Below, one piece after another: positions 22,501 to 33,120 of a stretch of 64,000 bases of DNA. The notes under the pieces are model-generated. The model was not told the DNA's origin and did not search any database. It saw nothing but the letters and a program-made list of their open reading frames with translations. How positions within the stretch are numbered: the first letter of the stretch is position 1; every line of letters begins with the position of its first letter. The translations under genes and the position numbers were made by a program. Origin of the DNA: Thalassia testudinum (taxonomy: Eukaryota > Streptophyta > Magnoliopsida > Alismatales > Hydrocharitaceae); NCBI GenBank assembly GCA_037157565.1, contig JAZHRO010000063.1:158460501-158524500 (forward strand), given 5' to 3'.

Positions 22501-25214
22501 GACTCCTCTATTTGCGGGTCGAGATCCTTCTGTGGTTGATGAGGAATACTCAAGTCATTCTGGAGGTGTGATTCATCAACCAAAGTCTTGATGTCACAAA
22601 TTTGCTCGATGACGCCGCAATTAATTCCTTGTTGGGCCTTAAATATATCAATTTTCAGTGTTTGATCTCCAAACTTAAGCTCTATTTGGCCCTCCTCACA
22701 GCTGATGTTGGCTCTAGCAGTAGCCAAGAAAGGTCTCCCTAGAATGATTGGTGTATCCCTAGGGTTCTCAGGTGCATCCATGTCTAAGACTATAAAGTCC
22801 ACTGGAAAATAGAAATCCCGCACTCTTACGATAACATCCTCGAGAATCCCTTTTGGTGACTTTATAGATCGATCTGCTAATTGTAATGTCACCTCAGTTG
22901 GTTTCAGCTCAGATTCTTCCAGATGGTCAAGTAAGGATGTGGGTATCAGATTTATAGATGCACCTAAGTCTAACAATGCTCTATCAAATTGGGTACCACC
23001 TATCTTACAGGAGATCAGGGGAGTTCCAGGATCTTTTGCCTTGGGTGGGAGTCTACTAAGGATTACAGAGCTGGCTTGCTCTGACAGAACAATTGGGCTC
23101 CCTCCCTTGGTTCGCGGCTTACGCTGGGGTGTACATATATTCTTTAGAAATCGTGCGTAAGCTGGTACGTGGTGGATTGCATCCATCAAGGGGATGTTTA
23201 TGTGGACCTGCTCAAAGAGCTTGACCAGGTCCTCCTCAGGGGCCACGGGTTTGGTGGTCTTCTTTCCCTTGGTCAGGGCCTCGGGAAACGGGATCTTGGT
23301 TGGTTCCTCTAGGATAGGTCCTGGTTGTGGGTCTGGAACAACGGTACCTTGGATAACTATCCTAGGGTCATGATTATCAGGCTGGGAGTGGTTTGGATAA
23401 CGCGGGTCCTGAGTTGTCTTACCACTACGTGTTGTTACAGCATTTAATCCGGCCTGATTTTGGTTTGGATTTGGTAGGAGGGGTGGCTGCTGCTGAAATC
23501 CCGTATGAGAAGTAGAGGCTTCCATCTCGTCTGGAGATGGGGCAGTAGGGGCCTGATAAATCCATTGAGCGTGGCCTAAATTTGGATTCATAACGCGCTT
23601 CTGGGTTGGCACGTTATTTGGGTTAGGAAGGGGTTGGGAGGGGAGTGTGCCTGGCTGGCGAGAATTTGCCAACTGGGCCAGCTGAGTTTTAACTTCAGTA
23701 AGCTCGTCCTTGTGCTGTTTTTGAATGGCCGCATTCGATTTTTGAATGTCAGCCAGAGTCTGAAGGATTAAGGACATTTGATCTTGATTTGGCCCTGATG
23801 GATAAGTAGGGTTGGGCCGAGGCTGAGGCGGCTGGTAGTGATGAGAGGGCTGTGGGCGGGACTGAAAAGGTGGTCTTTGGGTTTGAGAATTTCCCGCCCA
23901 CTGAAAATTTGGATGGTTTCGCCATCCAGGGTTGTAAGTGTTGGAGAATGGGTCGTTCTGGATGGCGTTGAGGTCCTCGCAGGTCTGAGGAACCTCCTGA
24001 GAATCAGGGAAAGGGGGAATGGAGTTCCCCCGACTGGTGAAGAAAGGATCGGATGATCTTCCAGTCCAAGAATCAGATGGGGATGGATATGGATCCATCC
24101 CAGGGGAGGATCGGTGTAGGATGTTTTGCACAGTCTCCTGTGTGGAAGGAGGTTGTGCAAAGGAGTTACGCGCAGAGGTGGCTTGCTGCAAGTGCTGAGT
24201 CAGCTCATCCACCTTCTTTTCAATAATTGAGACCTTGTCCAATCGACTGGCCATTAATTCCAGGTCGACTGATGCGGACAGGCCCTTCGTCTCATGTGCT
24301 CCCTTAAGATTCGTCGCTGCGCGGGTATTCGTCCTGTCGAATAATCCCATGGAGTCATTGTTGATGGAGTTCTCGCACATGTTTTCGAGAATCTCCCATA
24401 CGGTGTCTTCATGTTGACCCATGATGTTTCCTCCGCAGGTTGCATTGACGAAAAGGCGGATGTCCTCACGGAGTCCCTGGTAAAAAGATTGGACTTGTTC
24501 CCATTTAGGAACTCCGTGATGGGGGCACTTCCTCATGAGATCCTGAAAACGATCCCATGCCTCATGGAGAGGTTCTCCTGATTGTTGAGTGAAGTGTGTA
24601 ATCTGATGGCGCAAGGCGTTGGTCCGACCAACGGGAAAGAACTTTTTCAAAAACTCGGATTGAAGTTCTTCCCAAGTGTTGATCGGCCGGGTCTGAGTTT
24701 GATACCAATGGGCGGCCTTGTCCATAAGAGAAAAGGAGAACATCTTCATGAGAAGAATATCCCGATTTTGCGCATCTGATCCAAAAGTGTGGGCCAGATG
24801 CTTAAGCTGTTTGATGTGCTGGAAGGGATCTTCAGAATTAAGCCCATGGAATTTAGGTATAGCGTGAATCATGTTGGGCTTTAGTTCGGAATCAGGTCCT
24901 CCAATCGGGATTCTAACTCGAGGCTCAATGGCCACCGCAGCAGGATTGTAGTGGTCCCGCATCATAGGACGCTGCGGTGGGTGCACGAAGTTTTGGAAGA
25001 GGTCATTGAGTCGCTGGAGCTGGTGTTCCAGATTATTTTCTTCCTCAACTGGCTGAGCCATGATGGGGGAAGAAGAAGAACTTGGTTCTGAATCAGAAGA
25101 GAGAATAATGTGAGGGTGTTGCTGCACAAACACGGGCGTCGAGGCTTGGCCTTGACGAGAGTGAATTTCTAAAGGAGGTCTTAAGGGTGGTCTTAGAGAC
25201 CTCCTTCCGTACAT
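19515..25214 (-). CDS. Athila gag-pol polyprotein, uninterrupted
   Basis: One open frame of 1899 codons encodes all functions for an LTR retrotransposon. Gag occupies about residues 110-300 (D-K-A-A-H-W-Y; F-L-K-K-F-F-P). The Athila signature [11 protein letters not shown] follows near 430. No CCHC zinc knuckle is visible. Protease is about 715-860, with L-D-L-G-A-S at ~746 in place of D-S/T-G and I-L-G-R-P-F later. RT is about 1040-1240, with F-M-D-D-F-S-V at ~1179. RNase H is about 1322-1445, from C-D-A-S-D-F to V-A-D-H-L-S-R-L. Integrase has an H-H-C-C zinc region near 1530-1585 and a D,D-35-E core with D near 1606 and 1664 and E near 1700. A short G-P-Y-x-V C-terminal module ends near 1880. 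No chromodomain is present. A later Met at residue 52 is an alternative start. All catalytic residues are present, so the protein is probably functional. Confidence 0.95.
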   Translation of the reverse strand: MYGRRSLRPPLRPPLEIHSRQGQASTPVFVQQHPHIILSSDSEPSSSSSPIMAQPVEEENNLEHQLQRLNDLFQNFVHPPQRPMMRDHYNPAAVAIEPRVRIPIGGPDSELKPNMIHAIPKFHGLNSEDPFQHIKQLKHLAHTFGSDAQNRDILLMKMFSFSLMDKAAHWYQTQTRPINTWEELQSEFLKKFFPVGRTNALRHQITHFTQQSGEPLHEAWDRFQDLMRKCPHHGVPKWEQVQSFYQGLREDIRLFVNATCGGNIMGQHEDTVWEILENMCENSINNDSMGLFDRTNTRAATNLKGAHETKGLSASVDLELMASRLDKVSIIEKKVDELTQHLQQATSARNSFAQPPSTQETVQNILHRSSPGMDPYPSPSDSWTGRSSDPFFTSRGNSIPPFPDSQEVPQTCEDLNAIQNDPFSNTYNPGWRNHPNFQWAGNSQTQRPPFQSRPQPSHHYQPPQPRPNPTYPSGPNQDQMSLILQTLADIQKSNAAIQKQHKDELTEVKTQLAQLANSRQPGTLPSQPLPNPNNVPTQKRVMNPNLGHAQWIYQAPTAPSPDEMEASTSHTGFQQQPPLLPNPNQNQAGLNAVTTRSGKTTQDPRYPNHSQPDNHDPRIVIQGTVVPDPQPGPILEEPTKIPFPEALTKGKKTTKPVAPEEDLVKLFEQVHINIPLMDAIHHVPAYARFLKNICTPQRKPRTKGGSPIVLSEQASSVILSRLPPKAKDPGTPLISCKIGGTQFDRALLDLGASINLIPTSLLDHLEESELKPTEVTLQLADRSIKSPKGILEDVIVRVRDFYFPVDFIVLDMDAPENPRDTPIILGRPFLATARANISCEEGQIELKFGDQTLKIDIFKAQQGINCGVIEQICDIKTLVDESHLQNDLSIPHQPQKDLDPQIEESNPDVNNPITPTLEPHIYTEPPAAAENPILELKPLPAHLKYIFLGSNQTLPVIINSNLNPEQESRLIVVLQQHRRAIGWTLDDLTGISPSYCTHHIYSEEGTRPSREMQRRLNPNLQEVVKKEIIKWLDAGIIYPISDSRWVSPIQVVPKKAGLTTITTETGEIIPTRLANSWRVCIDYRRLNSSTKKDHFPLPFIDQILEKLAGNRFFCFLDGYSGYNQVAIHPEDQEKTTFTCPFGTYAFRRMPFGLCNAPATFQRCMLAIFSDMVGDYLEVFMDDFSVFGASFDDCLQHLVQILRRCIDVNLVLSWEKSHFMVPEGIVLGHSISEKGIQVDRAKVNLISRLPMPSSIRDIRSFLGHVGFYRRFIPDFSKIARPLTTLLSKDVPFEISKECTQAFEILRDRVTQAPILQSPDWSQPFEIMCDASDFAVGAVLGQKNDKKPVVIYYASKTLDEAQRNYTVTEKELLAVVFALEKFRSYLLGSHVIIYSDHTAVRHLLAKKDAKPRLIRWILLLQEFDLEIRDKAGKQNVVADHLSRLPSEMIDPSGPITEHFPDEHLLTIGTSLPWFANIVNYLASHQTPSDWPKAKKDKLRSDAKYYIWEDPYLFRTGADQIIRRCIPEGEVNNILSFCHDQACGGHFAGHKTASKVLQCGFYWPTLFKDAYSHCKACSRCQTLGNMSHRNMMPMQPILVCEIFDIWGIDFMGPFPVSDGFEYILLAVDYVSKWIEAIPTRTCDHKIVLKFIHQHIFSRFGIPRAIISDGGTHFTNAQFRSLMTKYGVSHRISTPYHPQTNGLAELSNREIKKILQVTVRPDRKDWSSRLPEALWAYRTAHKTQLGMSPFRLVYGKACHLPVELEHKAYWAVRNCNLDLSKAGTHRKLQISEIDELRTDAYENSQIYKERVKAFHDKHISRKIFHPGQKVLLFDARLKLFPGKLRSKWVGPYLVRQVFGNGAIEISPLSHDSEPFIVNGQRLKPFIDVTSTDLAEASHILLSP

Positions 25215-26109
25215 GCACAGTTGGGAGAGGTAAGTTTAGAAGGTGATGGACCCAATCAAGACACCCAAAAATGTGTTGGGTGACTATAGAGGTGCGGGGC
25301 AGATGGACCCCTTGATCAGAAAGATCGTCCACCTGAGAATTACCTGGGCAGCCAGAGAGGGAGAGTCCCGCGAAGACCCCTACACGGTAGAGCGTCCCCA
25401 CGGGTTACAGGGTTTCCCCCACCCGACCTCTCTTGTCACTGCGGTTCCAGGTAGACCAGAATGGGGATCTTGACCTCTTAAGTCTACCAATTTTAAGATC
25501 AGGGTGCTTAAGGTTTCACTTGAACTTTAGTCTTTTTAAATGCAAAGAGTGACCTAATTTAAGGTTGGTTAACCCAAGGGGTCAACTTTACCTATTGTTT
25601 TCTTTAAGAGCTTTTAGGTCCTGTCTTTTAGGGTTCAAGTGTTTAGAGAGCCAATTGTTTTAGATTTTCTTTGAATAGGTATTTTCAGACAAGGGCTTGG
25701 GCACACTTCATTTGGTTTTCTTAATTCTTGCTTAAGGAGTGTGTCTCTAAATCCCTAGTGTTGGATCTTAGGTTGGCTCTACTTGGTCCAGTTAATTCTT
25801 TGTTGGGTAATTAGGGCTCAAGCAAGAATGTGGTAGCCCTTAAATACCCTTAATAGTGTGCAGAAATAATGAGTTGAAAACATGCAACTTTTATGGTTAC
25901 TAAATATGGAAGACAGGTTAGCCCTATGTTGCTTGTTCTTTTCTTTTCTTCCTCTTTAGAGCTTAGGGGTTAATAGTGAGAGGAAAAAAATTACCTGTCT
26001 TTGGTGTGGTTGCTTGTCTTCTTGAGTTCCTGTAGCTGCACAAAAGAGAGGAGATTATCAGAAATAATAAAAGAATACAGGAATGTTTACCTCTAGAATA
26101 GCCGTTGCT
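25215..26109 (-). other. 5' leader of the young Athila element
   Basis: About 0.9 kb between the PBS and the gag start, with no ORF beyond a 102-codon frame that overlaps the gag start. It should contain the dimerisation and packaging region, but nothing specific can be recognised. Confidence 0.7.
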
Positions 26110-26129
26110 CCCCGGCAACGGCGCCAAAA
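26110..26129 (-). other. Primer binding site, tRNA-Asp type
   Basis: Minus strand TGGCGCCGTTGCCGGGGA, beginning two or three bases after the LTR end at 26130. It is complementary to the 3' end of plant tRNA-Asp, the usual primer for Athila elements. Confidence 0.9.
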
Positions 26130-28817
26130 TGATGATGATGAGGCGTCGGTTCGTGACCGGTTTGTGTTATATCGTTGTAGTAAAGCCGGTTGTCACCAAC
26201 GTTTCATATAAAATTTTTTTATTACTCGGAAAACTGAAAGAGTTCCCGAGGTCGAACTCAGGGAGCAAGTTGTATTCTAGAGATATACAAGTTCTATTAC
26301 AAAAATAAAGAGAGAGAGAGAGAGATGAAAAATTGGCTTCTTCTTCTTTTCTTCTTTCTTCCTCTTTGTCTTTGGTTCTTCCTGTTCTTCTTCTTCTTCT
26401 TCTTCTTCTTCTTCTTCTGCTTTCTTCAGATTTTCCCCTCGTGCTCTTCTTCTTGTTTCCTTTCTTTCTTTTTCGTCAGATCATCTTCTTCTTTTCTTGC
26501 TTCTTGCTTCTCTTCATTCCTTCTTCTTCTTTGGCTGCTGACCTTCCGTCGTCTGCCCCGGTGCTGAGACGACTTAACAATGCCTTCGCTACAGTGCAGC
26601 AGCTCCTTCTTCTTCAGCGGGTCTGCTTCTTCTTCTTTGGCCTGCACACTTCAGAGTTTGTTCGTCAAGACAAAAACCTACTCTACCCCCCTCCCCCGCG
26701 TATCTCTCTCTCTGAAATCACTCCTCGGAAGCTCTCCCAGAGCGCTATCGGGTAATCGGGTTCGGGTCAGGCCCGGGTCCAGGCCCACCGGCGTGCGTGG
26801 TGGGCGAGGAGTGCAGGTCAGTCTAATCGGGTCGGGCCAGGTCCGCGGAGCGTGGTCACGGACGAGGCCGAGTCGGGTCGGGTCGGGTGAGAGGGACCTC
26901 ACCCCGTGGTAACTGAGGCAACCAGCGTATGGCAGTTTTTCAATTTATGTGTCCGCGCGCCTTTGAGAGATTCCGAGGTGGGACTAAATGTCCCACCCCA
27001 ATTCTCTTACGCCTGCAGCAGGGATGGTGCTCCCAATTGCATCGGCTGTTGAGGCGTACAGCTCCAATCGAGGGCCAGGGTGTGTGCGTGAGACTCTTCC
27101 GCGCTGGCCGTGGCTATTCAATCTGGGACATCTCGGCTTGGAGCAACCTCGAGCAGGCTTCGAGCTTCCTCGCCAATGGCAGCCAAGGCCTGGAACCTGA
27201 AACCAATGGCACGGCCTCTCGGCCAAATCAGACAGGCGGGGGACCTTCGCCGTGGCACGGCGAAGGTGGTCAGGGGGTCTGCAGGGGGCGAGATGGAGCT
27301 GTTAGGTCGTCCTAGGTCAGACTGTGAGCGAGGGAGTGGGTGTGTTCGGTGGGTCTGCAGAGGGTGTTTGGTGGGAAGTGGAGGAGCGGAAGAGGATCAG
27401 GGTGAGGAGGCGGAAGTTCTGCGGTGGTCGGCGAGCCGTGTGGGTCGCTGAGGTGATGGGAGCGGCTCGCCGGAGGGTGGTCGGAGGCGGAGAGGATGAG
27501 GGTGAACAGGGTCGGTAGAGGGCTTAATTGACTAAATCGAAAGCGGGGAAAGAAAGAGGAGGAGAAGGGGAGTAAGTCTAACTTAACTGCAGGGACGAAG
27601 GGGGAGGAACAGGGCGACAGTCGTATCGACTGTCGCCGGAGAAGATGATGCTCAGGGAGAGGGGCGGCGGCGAGCAGAAGGCTGGAGAGGCGCCAGCTGG
27701 GTGCGGCGTGGCGCGGGAAGAGCAGGGGAGGAGGTCTCTGCTGCTGGTAGTGCGGCAGAGCGAAGAGGTGGAGGGAGAGGAAGTCGCCGGAGCTGGTGAG
27801 CGTCTTCCGGAGAAAGAAGAGAAGAAAGCTGGGGGTTTTCTCCGTCAGGTCCAGGCTGCCTTGGTCGGTGGAGCGGCGGGGGGTATTTATAGGGTTGAAG
27901 CAGGGAGGAAGGCGGAGGGAGACGACGTGTCTCCCTCGCCGGAGCATGGTCGGAATTCGAACCCATACCGTCCGTGCGTTCGCACGGCCGGTATGGGGGG
28001 CTGCAAGGACCATGGGGGTGCTCCTGCGACGGCTGACGACGCAGGGCACCCTCCGGTACACATGCCAGGTCCTCCACCTTACCCTGCGCGGCGCCATGCT
28101 CCGCGCAAGGTCGCCGGAGCATGGTGCTGGCAGGGTTTTGCAGGAGGGACCTGTTTGCAAAGAACGAAGGAGAGTTAGGGGCCTAAATGCGAGGGTTCAA
28201 AAGTTGAGGGCCAAAGAGTAAATATATGAGGACCAAAGTGTAAAGTCGGTCAAGGAGGTTTCTTCTTAGGCTCAAGTTTTTATACATGACTAATTAGGAC
28301 CTAAGGAATCTGATGGTGAATTTTATTTTCATATTAAACCTTGTTTGACCGGTCAATTTGCGCAAAAACCCAAATTAAGTTATTAATTGGGCATGGTTCT
28401 CAATGTAGGTCAAAATGGGTTCTAAAGGCCAAATTGAAGGTTCTAAACCCTAGAGATTATTTTTCTATGAATTTTAGAGGGTTTATTCTATTTTTACTTT
28501 GCCTCGAACCTTGTGAATTGAAGTGGGTTGTTTTAGGGTTACAGATTATCATTTGGTTCCTTGAAAGTGCTGTAGCCCTTGCTAGATCATCTCGTCCCAC
28601 TTTTATTCTTATTAAGCTGTTCTGACCTGTGTTCGGGCCCTGAATTACCCTGTATGCAGATTATACTGGTAAAATTGCACTTTTACCCCTTATGACTGGT
28701 TTTCTTCTCAAACTCAGAATTCTCTGAGTTAAGCCTTTCCTTGAGATATGTAGGAGCTTTTATCCTTTGTATTGGGTCAAAATGAGCTAGTTATGGCTCA
28801 TGATGAGGTTCTCATCA
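26130..28817 (-). repeat. 5' LTR of the young Athila element
   Basis: 2688 bp. It has the same structure as the 3' LTR: TATA at 27883-27892, hairpins at 27963-27996 and 27613-27637, U5 motif at about 26242-26271. The length difference of 3 bp is one TTC unit in the (TTC)n run near 26383-26419. Confidence 0.95.
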
Positions 28818-29430
28818 AGGGGTTAGGTCCCCCACACACGTGCACACTCCTTGCTCGTGCCACATGCGCGTGAGCCTGATCCCCCGGTTAGAATCTGATT
28901 ACCTAATTACCCGTATACCCATACCTAGTCTGGATTAAGAAAGAAAAGGATTTCTAAGGAAGGGGGGTTTGCACTGTAGCACCTCGGGTTTCGTGCCCAA
29001 CACTTGGACAAATTCAAAGCTGTGGGGCTTGTTACTTAAGCCATCTGAGTCTTGTGCCCGACGTTTGATTTGAGGCTATTGTTAAAACATTGGCTCTGAT
29101 ATTGGTTTGAGTACTGTTGAGAAATTTGGGATATTGTGCTTAATTGCTAGGGATATTTGGTGGTTTCAACCTCCAATTTTTATCGCTTTTGTTTTTACCC
29201 TGAGATGCAATTTCTGAAGCATTAATTGATTATTCTATTTGTATTTGAATCTTGTGCTTATTGATATATTATTTAATTAGTGGATTGATTTGCTACACTT
29301 GCTCCCTATGAACGACCTCGGAACTCACGAATTTTTTGAGCTTTATAAATTTAAATGTTGTATCAATTTTCGTCACTATGCTACGATGCATGTTTTCCTA
29401 AAGTATGATGATTTTCGATGCAACACCACT

Positions 29431-30200
29431 TCATTATTTCCTTGGGATTAAGGTACAATAGAACACATGTGGAATGATTCTCTCACAAAGAAGTATGTGG
29501 TAGACCTTATGTGGCCAACTAATATTTGGGTGCTAAACTTGCCTCTACTCCCTTGGGTTCGAGTTTGCATCAATATGAAGATGACTCAAGCTAGATTGAT
29601 GCCAAGCAATTCAAATGTCTAATTGGAAAATTGTTGTATGTTACTATTACATGACTAGATACTCTTGTAGTAAGCAAGATGAGATGATTTATGATGATCC
29701 TCATGTACCAGAAATTTGCACTAAGGAAGGCTTCCATTTTGTTCCAGGTAGCTCTTTGGATATAGTGTCTTACACAAACACTGATTATGTGAGGTGTCCC
29801 AAGGATAGAAAGTCTACCACTGAGTTCTGTAATTTTTTTGTAGGCAATCTAGTTACATAGTGGGGAAAGAAATAGACTATGGTAACCAAATTAAGTATTG
29901 AATCCAAATATAGAGCTATGGACCAAGCTACCTTAAAGCTCATGTGGATTGTCCCTATTCTCAAGGATCCACATGTTTCTATACCTAATCCCATGGAAAT
30001 GAGCTTTCATAACAACAAGGCAACTCTCTTCATCACTAATAATCTAGTTTTCCATGAAAGAACAAAACATGTGGGAGTCGATTATCACTATACTCATGAC
30101 ATGATCCAGGTTCTATCTACACCTTTCATGTGCTTTTAGGAGATTAGACGGCTGACATGTTTACCAAGGTGCTTCCCCTATTCTTCCTTTCATTGATGTT
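29431..30200 (+). pseudogene. Copia RT C-terminus and RNase H remnant
   Basis: Continues the RT interrupted at 11087. L-I-G-K-L-L-Y-like words appear near 29615, although split between frames. The RNase H part from 29750 reads D-I-V-S-Y-T-N-T-D-Y, then D-R-K-S-T-T-E-F, then I-E-S-K-Y-R-A-M, then V-F-H-E-R-T-K-H-V. These are equivalent to the copia blocks D-A-D-W/Y, D-R-K-S-T-S-G, E-A-E-Y-x-A and R-T-K-H-I. The first catalytic aspartate of RNase H is changed (T-N-T-D). Stops at about 29858 and 30137 and several frame changes make it nonfunctional. The end reads toward the 3' LTR through a weak copy of the A-D-(M/I)-F-T-K motif. Confidence 0.85.
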
Positions 30201-30233
30201 GTTCCAAGTTGAAAATGATAAATATCTATTCTC

Positions 30234-30249
30234 CAACTTGAGAGAGAGT
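30234..30249 (+). other. Copia polypurine tract
   Basis: aacttgagagagagtg directly precedes the TGT start of the 3' LTR. It corresponds to the aacttgaGGGGGAGTG tract of plant copia elements with G-to-A changes. Confidence 0.65.
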
Positions 30250-30365
30250 GTAGAGAGTGATGAGCATTTTTTCTATTTATTGTCATCTTTGTTATTTTCT
30301 TTTTCGTTAGGGATTCTATAGTTCCTTAGTCTCTTCCCATAAATGGAAGCCTAAGGTTTACATAG
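30249..30365 (+). repeat. Copia 3' LTR, left part
   Basis: Homologous to 10433-10563. It is broken after catag (30361-30365), the target duplication of the chromovirus, and resumes at 40749 with caatataaagc...ttctccata, ending at about 40777 (terminal CA now TA). Confidence 0.8.
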
Positions 30366-33036
30366 TGTAACGACCCGATTCCCGAGTCCCTACGAGACAC
30401 GAGAACTGGACCGACTCGACTAATCCCAAGACCTGGTTGTCCAATGAGGAAGTAACCAAAAGAGCAGTAAAATAAACCACATTCAGCATGAATATAACTA
30501 ACAGTAAGAAAATACAGCAGTAAGGAAAGAAACCACTACAGTATATACCGCCACAACAGTAGAACAACATTCATAACATAATATGAAACTACAGGTAAAG
30601 AAAAGTACAGAGGTAACAAGGACTACTCACTACAGCGGAACCAAAAAGAGGTACAAGAGAACAGTGGTAACACTACTGGACCTTACTTGGCCCAGCGTCC
30701 TCTGCAACCGCTCACCCTGGCTGCTCAACACCTGGTCCTGAAAGGTAACGAGTGTAACACGTCAGCAAAACGCTAAGTAGAGTGGCAACTAAAACAAAAG
30801 AAATAGTAGAGTGTACAGTAGCTGTTATGTTCTGTTACTTTCTTTAATTACATCTTTCTATTGTCTCACAATTTATCTATTTCTCAGATCCTTCACTTGA
30901 TCTTGAATGTTCCTCGTGGGAACGATCTTGATTGCAGTCTTTTCCGAACAGTAGAAGTAGCACGTGGTGCTCTCCTGGCCGGGAGAGTCCCCCGTGGTGA
31001 TCCTACTCTCAGTCAACCACCTCAGGGTCACGGACAGACGTAATGGTGACTACGGCACGCCTAATAAACGCACAGGTAGCTAACCCGCACTGGCACGCGG
31101 TCAGTCGTTTCCGTTAACGGGTGCGCCCAAAGAACAGCACGGAACCAGTACAGGGTAGAGCCCTCTCAGTAACAGGGGTCCAACCCCTCCACAGTAACCA
31201 AACAGGGGCCTTGCCCCTCCACAGTGCACGCACCCTCGCCTGACTATCCTGGTTTGCCCAGTGGGCCTAACAAGTCGGTGTAGGAGGCTAGTAGAACCCC
31301 GGGGCCCGTGGGGTAGCTAGTACCTCCCTACACTAGTAGCTCTCCTCGGTACTACGTACACGAGGGCTAGCAAGTTGGTACAAAGTGGCCAGTCCTAATC
31401 CCGGGTCCCTAGGGTGGCTGGCTCTGCTCTACACTAAATAGGTACAGGCACTTCCCTTGGTACTATGTACCCAAGAGATAGCACACTACCACGTCTTTCT
31501 TTCTCAGTTCCATTCCTTTCTCTTTCCAGGAGTTCCACTCCTAATTCCCTGTAGGGTTCCAGTTCTTTTAACTCAGCACATTCAGGTTTCACCTTCCCAG
31601 TTTCACATTCATACATCCCATATTCCTAGACATGCTCATTTATTCATAACAGGCAGCTGTTAAACCAATTTACAGGTAGCTATTATTTCCTTTCCACATT
31701 TTCCAAGACTGCAGTATTCATATATTCCACTAGTTCTTCCCATCCTAGGATTCATGCCATACCCTAGGATCTATCATACAATCTAGTTTTCCAACCCTAG
31801 GATTCATGCAACACCCTAGGATCTACCATTCATTCTAGTTTCTCATTCCTAGGATTCATTCAATGTCCTAGGTTCTATTTATGGTTCCATAATTAACAAA
31901 TTATACTAATAAACTTAAAAGCCACTCTACCTGTTACAACAGGCGTACTGGGGGCGTGCCTCCGCAACCCCCGAGACTGCAACGGAATGGGGTCCTATCA
32001 CAAGGATTAAACACAAGGAGTTTCTCAAAACAGTATACAACAACTGTAGACGGGTAGAGGATGTAATTCCGAAAAGCACGCAACTCGAAACATGGAAAAC
32101 GGACTCCTAACGGGCCCTAAACGGGTCGAAAACAACGAAACAGTGCAAAATTAGACGTCTGGAACCTCTTCCAGATGCTTAAAAAGTGGATCAGAGGTTA
32201 CCTTTGCTCTGCGTGGTCTCTCAGACGTCCAGAAGCCTGCGGGGGCATCTGGCCTAGTTCCCAGACGTCTGATGGTCACCCCGGACGTTTGGAAGTCATT
32301 CCCGCCGTCTGGCACTGCAGCCAGACGTCTGATTCGCGTTGGATGCGAATCTCAGAACGTGCGCGTACCCATTTCCTCTCTCTCTTAGTACGGTCAGTCG
32401 AAGAAGAGGAAGAAAGACAGAATAACTCACCTTTCAGATGTCTGGACAATCCTCCAGACGTCCTCCCCGCCGTCGGGTTGTAAGCCCAGACGTCTGATTC
32501 TGGAGAAAATTCCAGAATCAGGGCGTGACTCGCCCTCCGCTCGCGACGCTTGGCCGCGCCGCGACTCGTCCACCTGCTGCTCGAGCCGCAGCAGGCCTCC
32601 CGCGTCACCCCGCATCCGTTGTTTCCCCCGCCGGTCGGCCCTAGCAGCCCCGGCGAGCTCGCCCTCACGGTCGAGCGCCTCTTCCCACGCGCAGCACCAC
32701 CTCCCACGCTCACCGTGGCTGTCGCTGTCGCCGCTCACTCGCGCTCACTCTCGCGCACCGGCTGGAAGGAGAAGAGGAAAGGGGGCAGAGGTGACGGGAG
32801 TGAGGGGGAGGGCGTGGCCTTTTAAGGCCGCGTGAGGAGGAGAGAGAGCGGGACAGAGGGCGCAGGAGGGAGGGGGAAAAAGAGAGAGAGAGACGCTCGC
32901 AGGTCTGCGCGCTCAGGCGCGCAGGTGAAGAATGCGTGCCGAAAATAACCGAATCCCAGACGTCTGGAAGGGGTTCCAGACATCTGGGACACCTCCCAGA
33001 CGTCTTAAAAACGTCTGAAGCCACGCGTTCGTAACA
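30366..33036 (-). repeat. 3' LTR of the chromovirus
   Basis: 2671 bp, plus-strand ends TGTAACGACCCG and CGTTCGTAACA. It contains clusters of cagacgtctg-type palindromes at about 32150-32510 and 32950-33015, and a ggccttttaaggcc palindrome near 32816. It is 34 bp shorter than the 5' LTR; for example it lacks a gggaatcccgcgtgcc-like segment near 31955. Confidence 0.93.
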
Positions 33037-33120
33037 ATATAACAAACTCAAAGGAAGTTTCATCCCCGAAACTTGCGCTAACTAGGGTGCGGGAAAGACG
33101 TCAAAATAACCATAACAAAC

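Larger units (their letters stand above)
15271..28817 (-). mobile_element. Complete, young Athila-type Ty3/gypsy element; TSD AGGGG
   Basis: The element is 13,547 bp long on the minus strand, flanked by AGGGG at 15266-15270 and 28818-28822. LTRs are 15271-17955 (3') and 26130-28817 (5'). Comparing the two LTRs by eye I find three substitutions (near 16033, 16319 and 16938) and one extra TTC unit in the 5' LTR. In element order: 5' LTR, tRNA-Asp PBS, ~0.9 kb leader, intact gag-pol (25214-19515), ~1.56 kb noncoding, 3' LTR. There is no envelope-like ORF. Intact coding capacity and nearly identical LTRs suggest a recent insertion that may still be mobile. Lineage is judged from the gag block [11 protein letters not shown], the RT box F-M-D-D-F-S-V and the tRNA-Asp primer. 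Confidence 0.95.
11088..29425 (+). mobile_element. Solo LTR B (Athila-like), disrupted by two later insertions; TSD CCACT
   Basis: It starts TGATGGTAACACCATCA at 11088 and ends in ...gatgcaaca at 29425, flanked by CCACT at 11083-11087 and 29426-29430. Subtracting the inserted solo LTR (11194-13970) and the complete Athila element (15271-28817), each with its TSD copy, leaves about 2.0 kb. Its own parts are 11088-11193, 13976-15270 and 28823-29425. A TATA-type tttataag lies at 14811-14818. The U5-type motif cttgctccctatgaacgacctcgg lies near 29298-29321 and resembles that of the other Athila-like LTRs here. No internal region remains, so it is a solo LTR produced by recombination between two LTRs. 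Confidence 0.8.
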
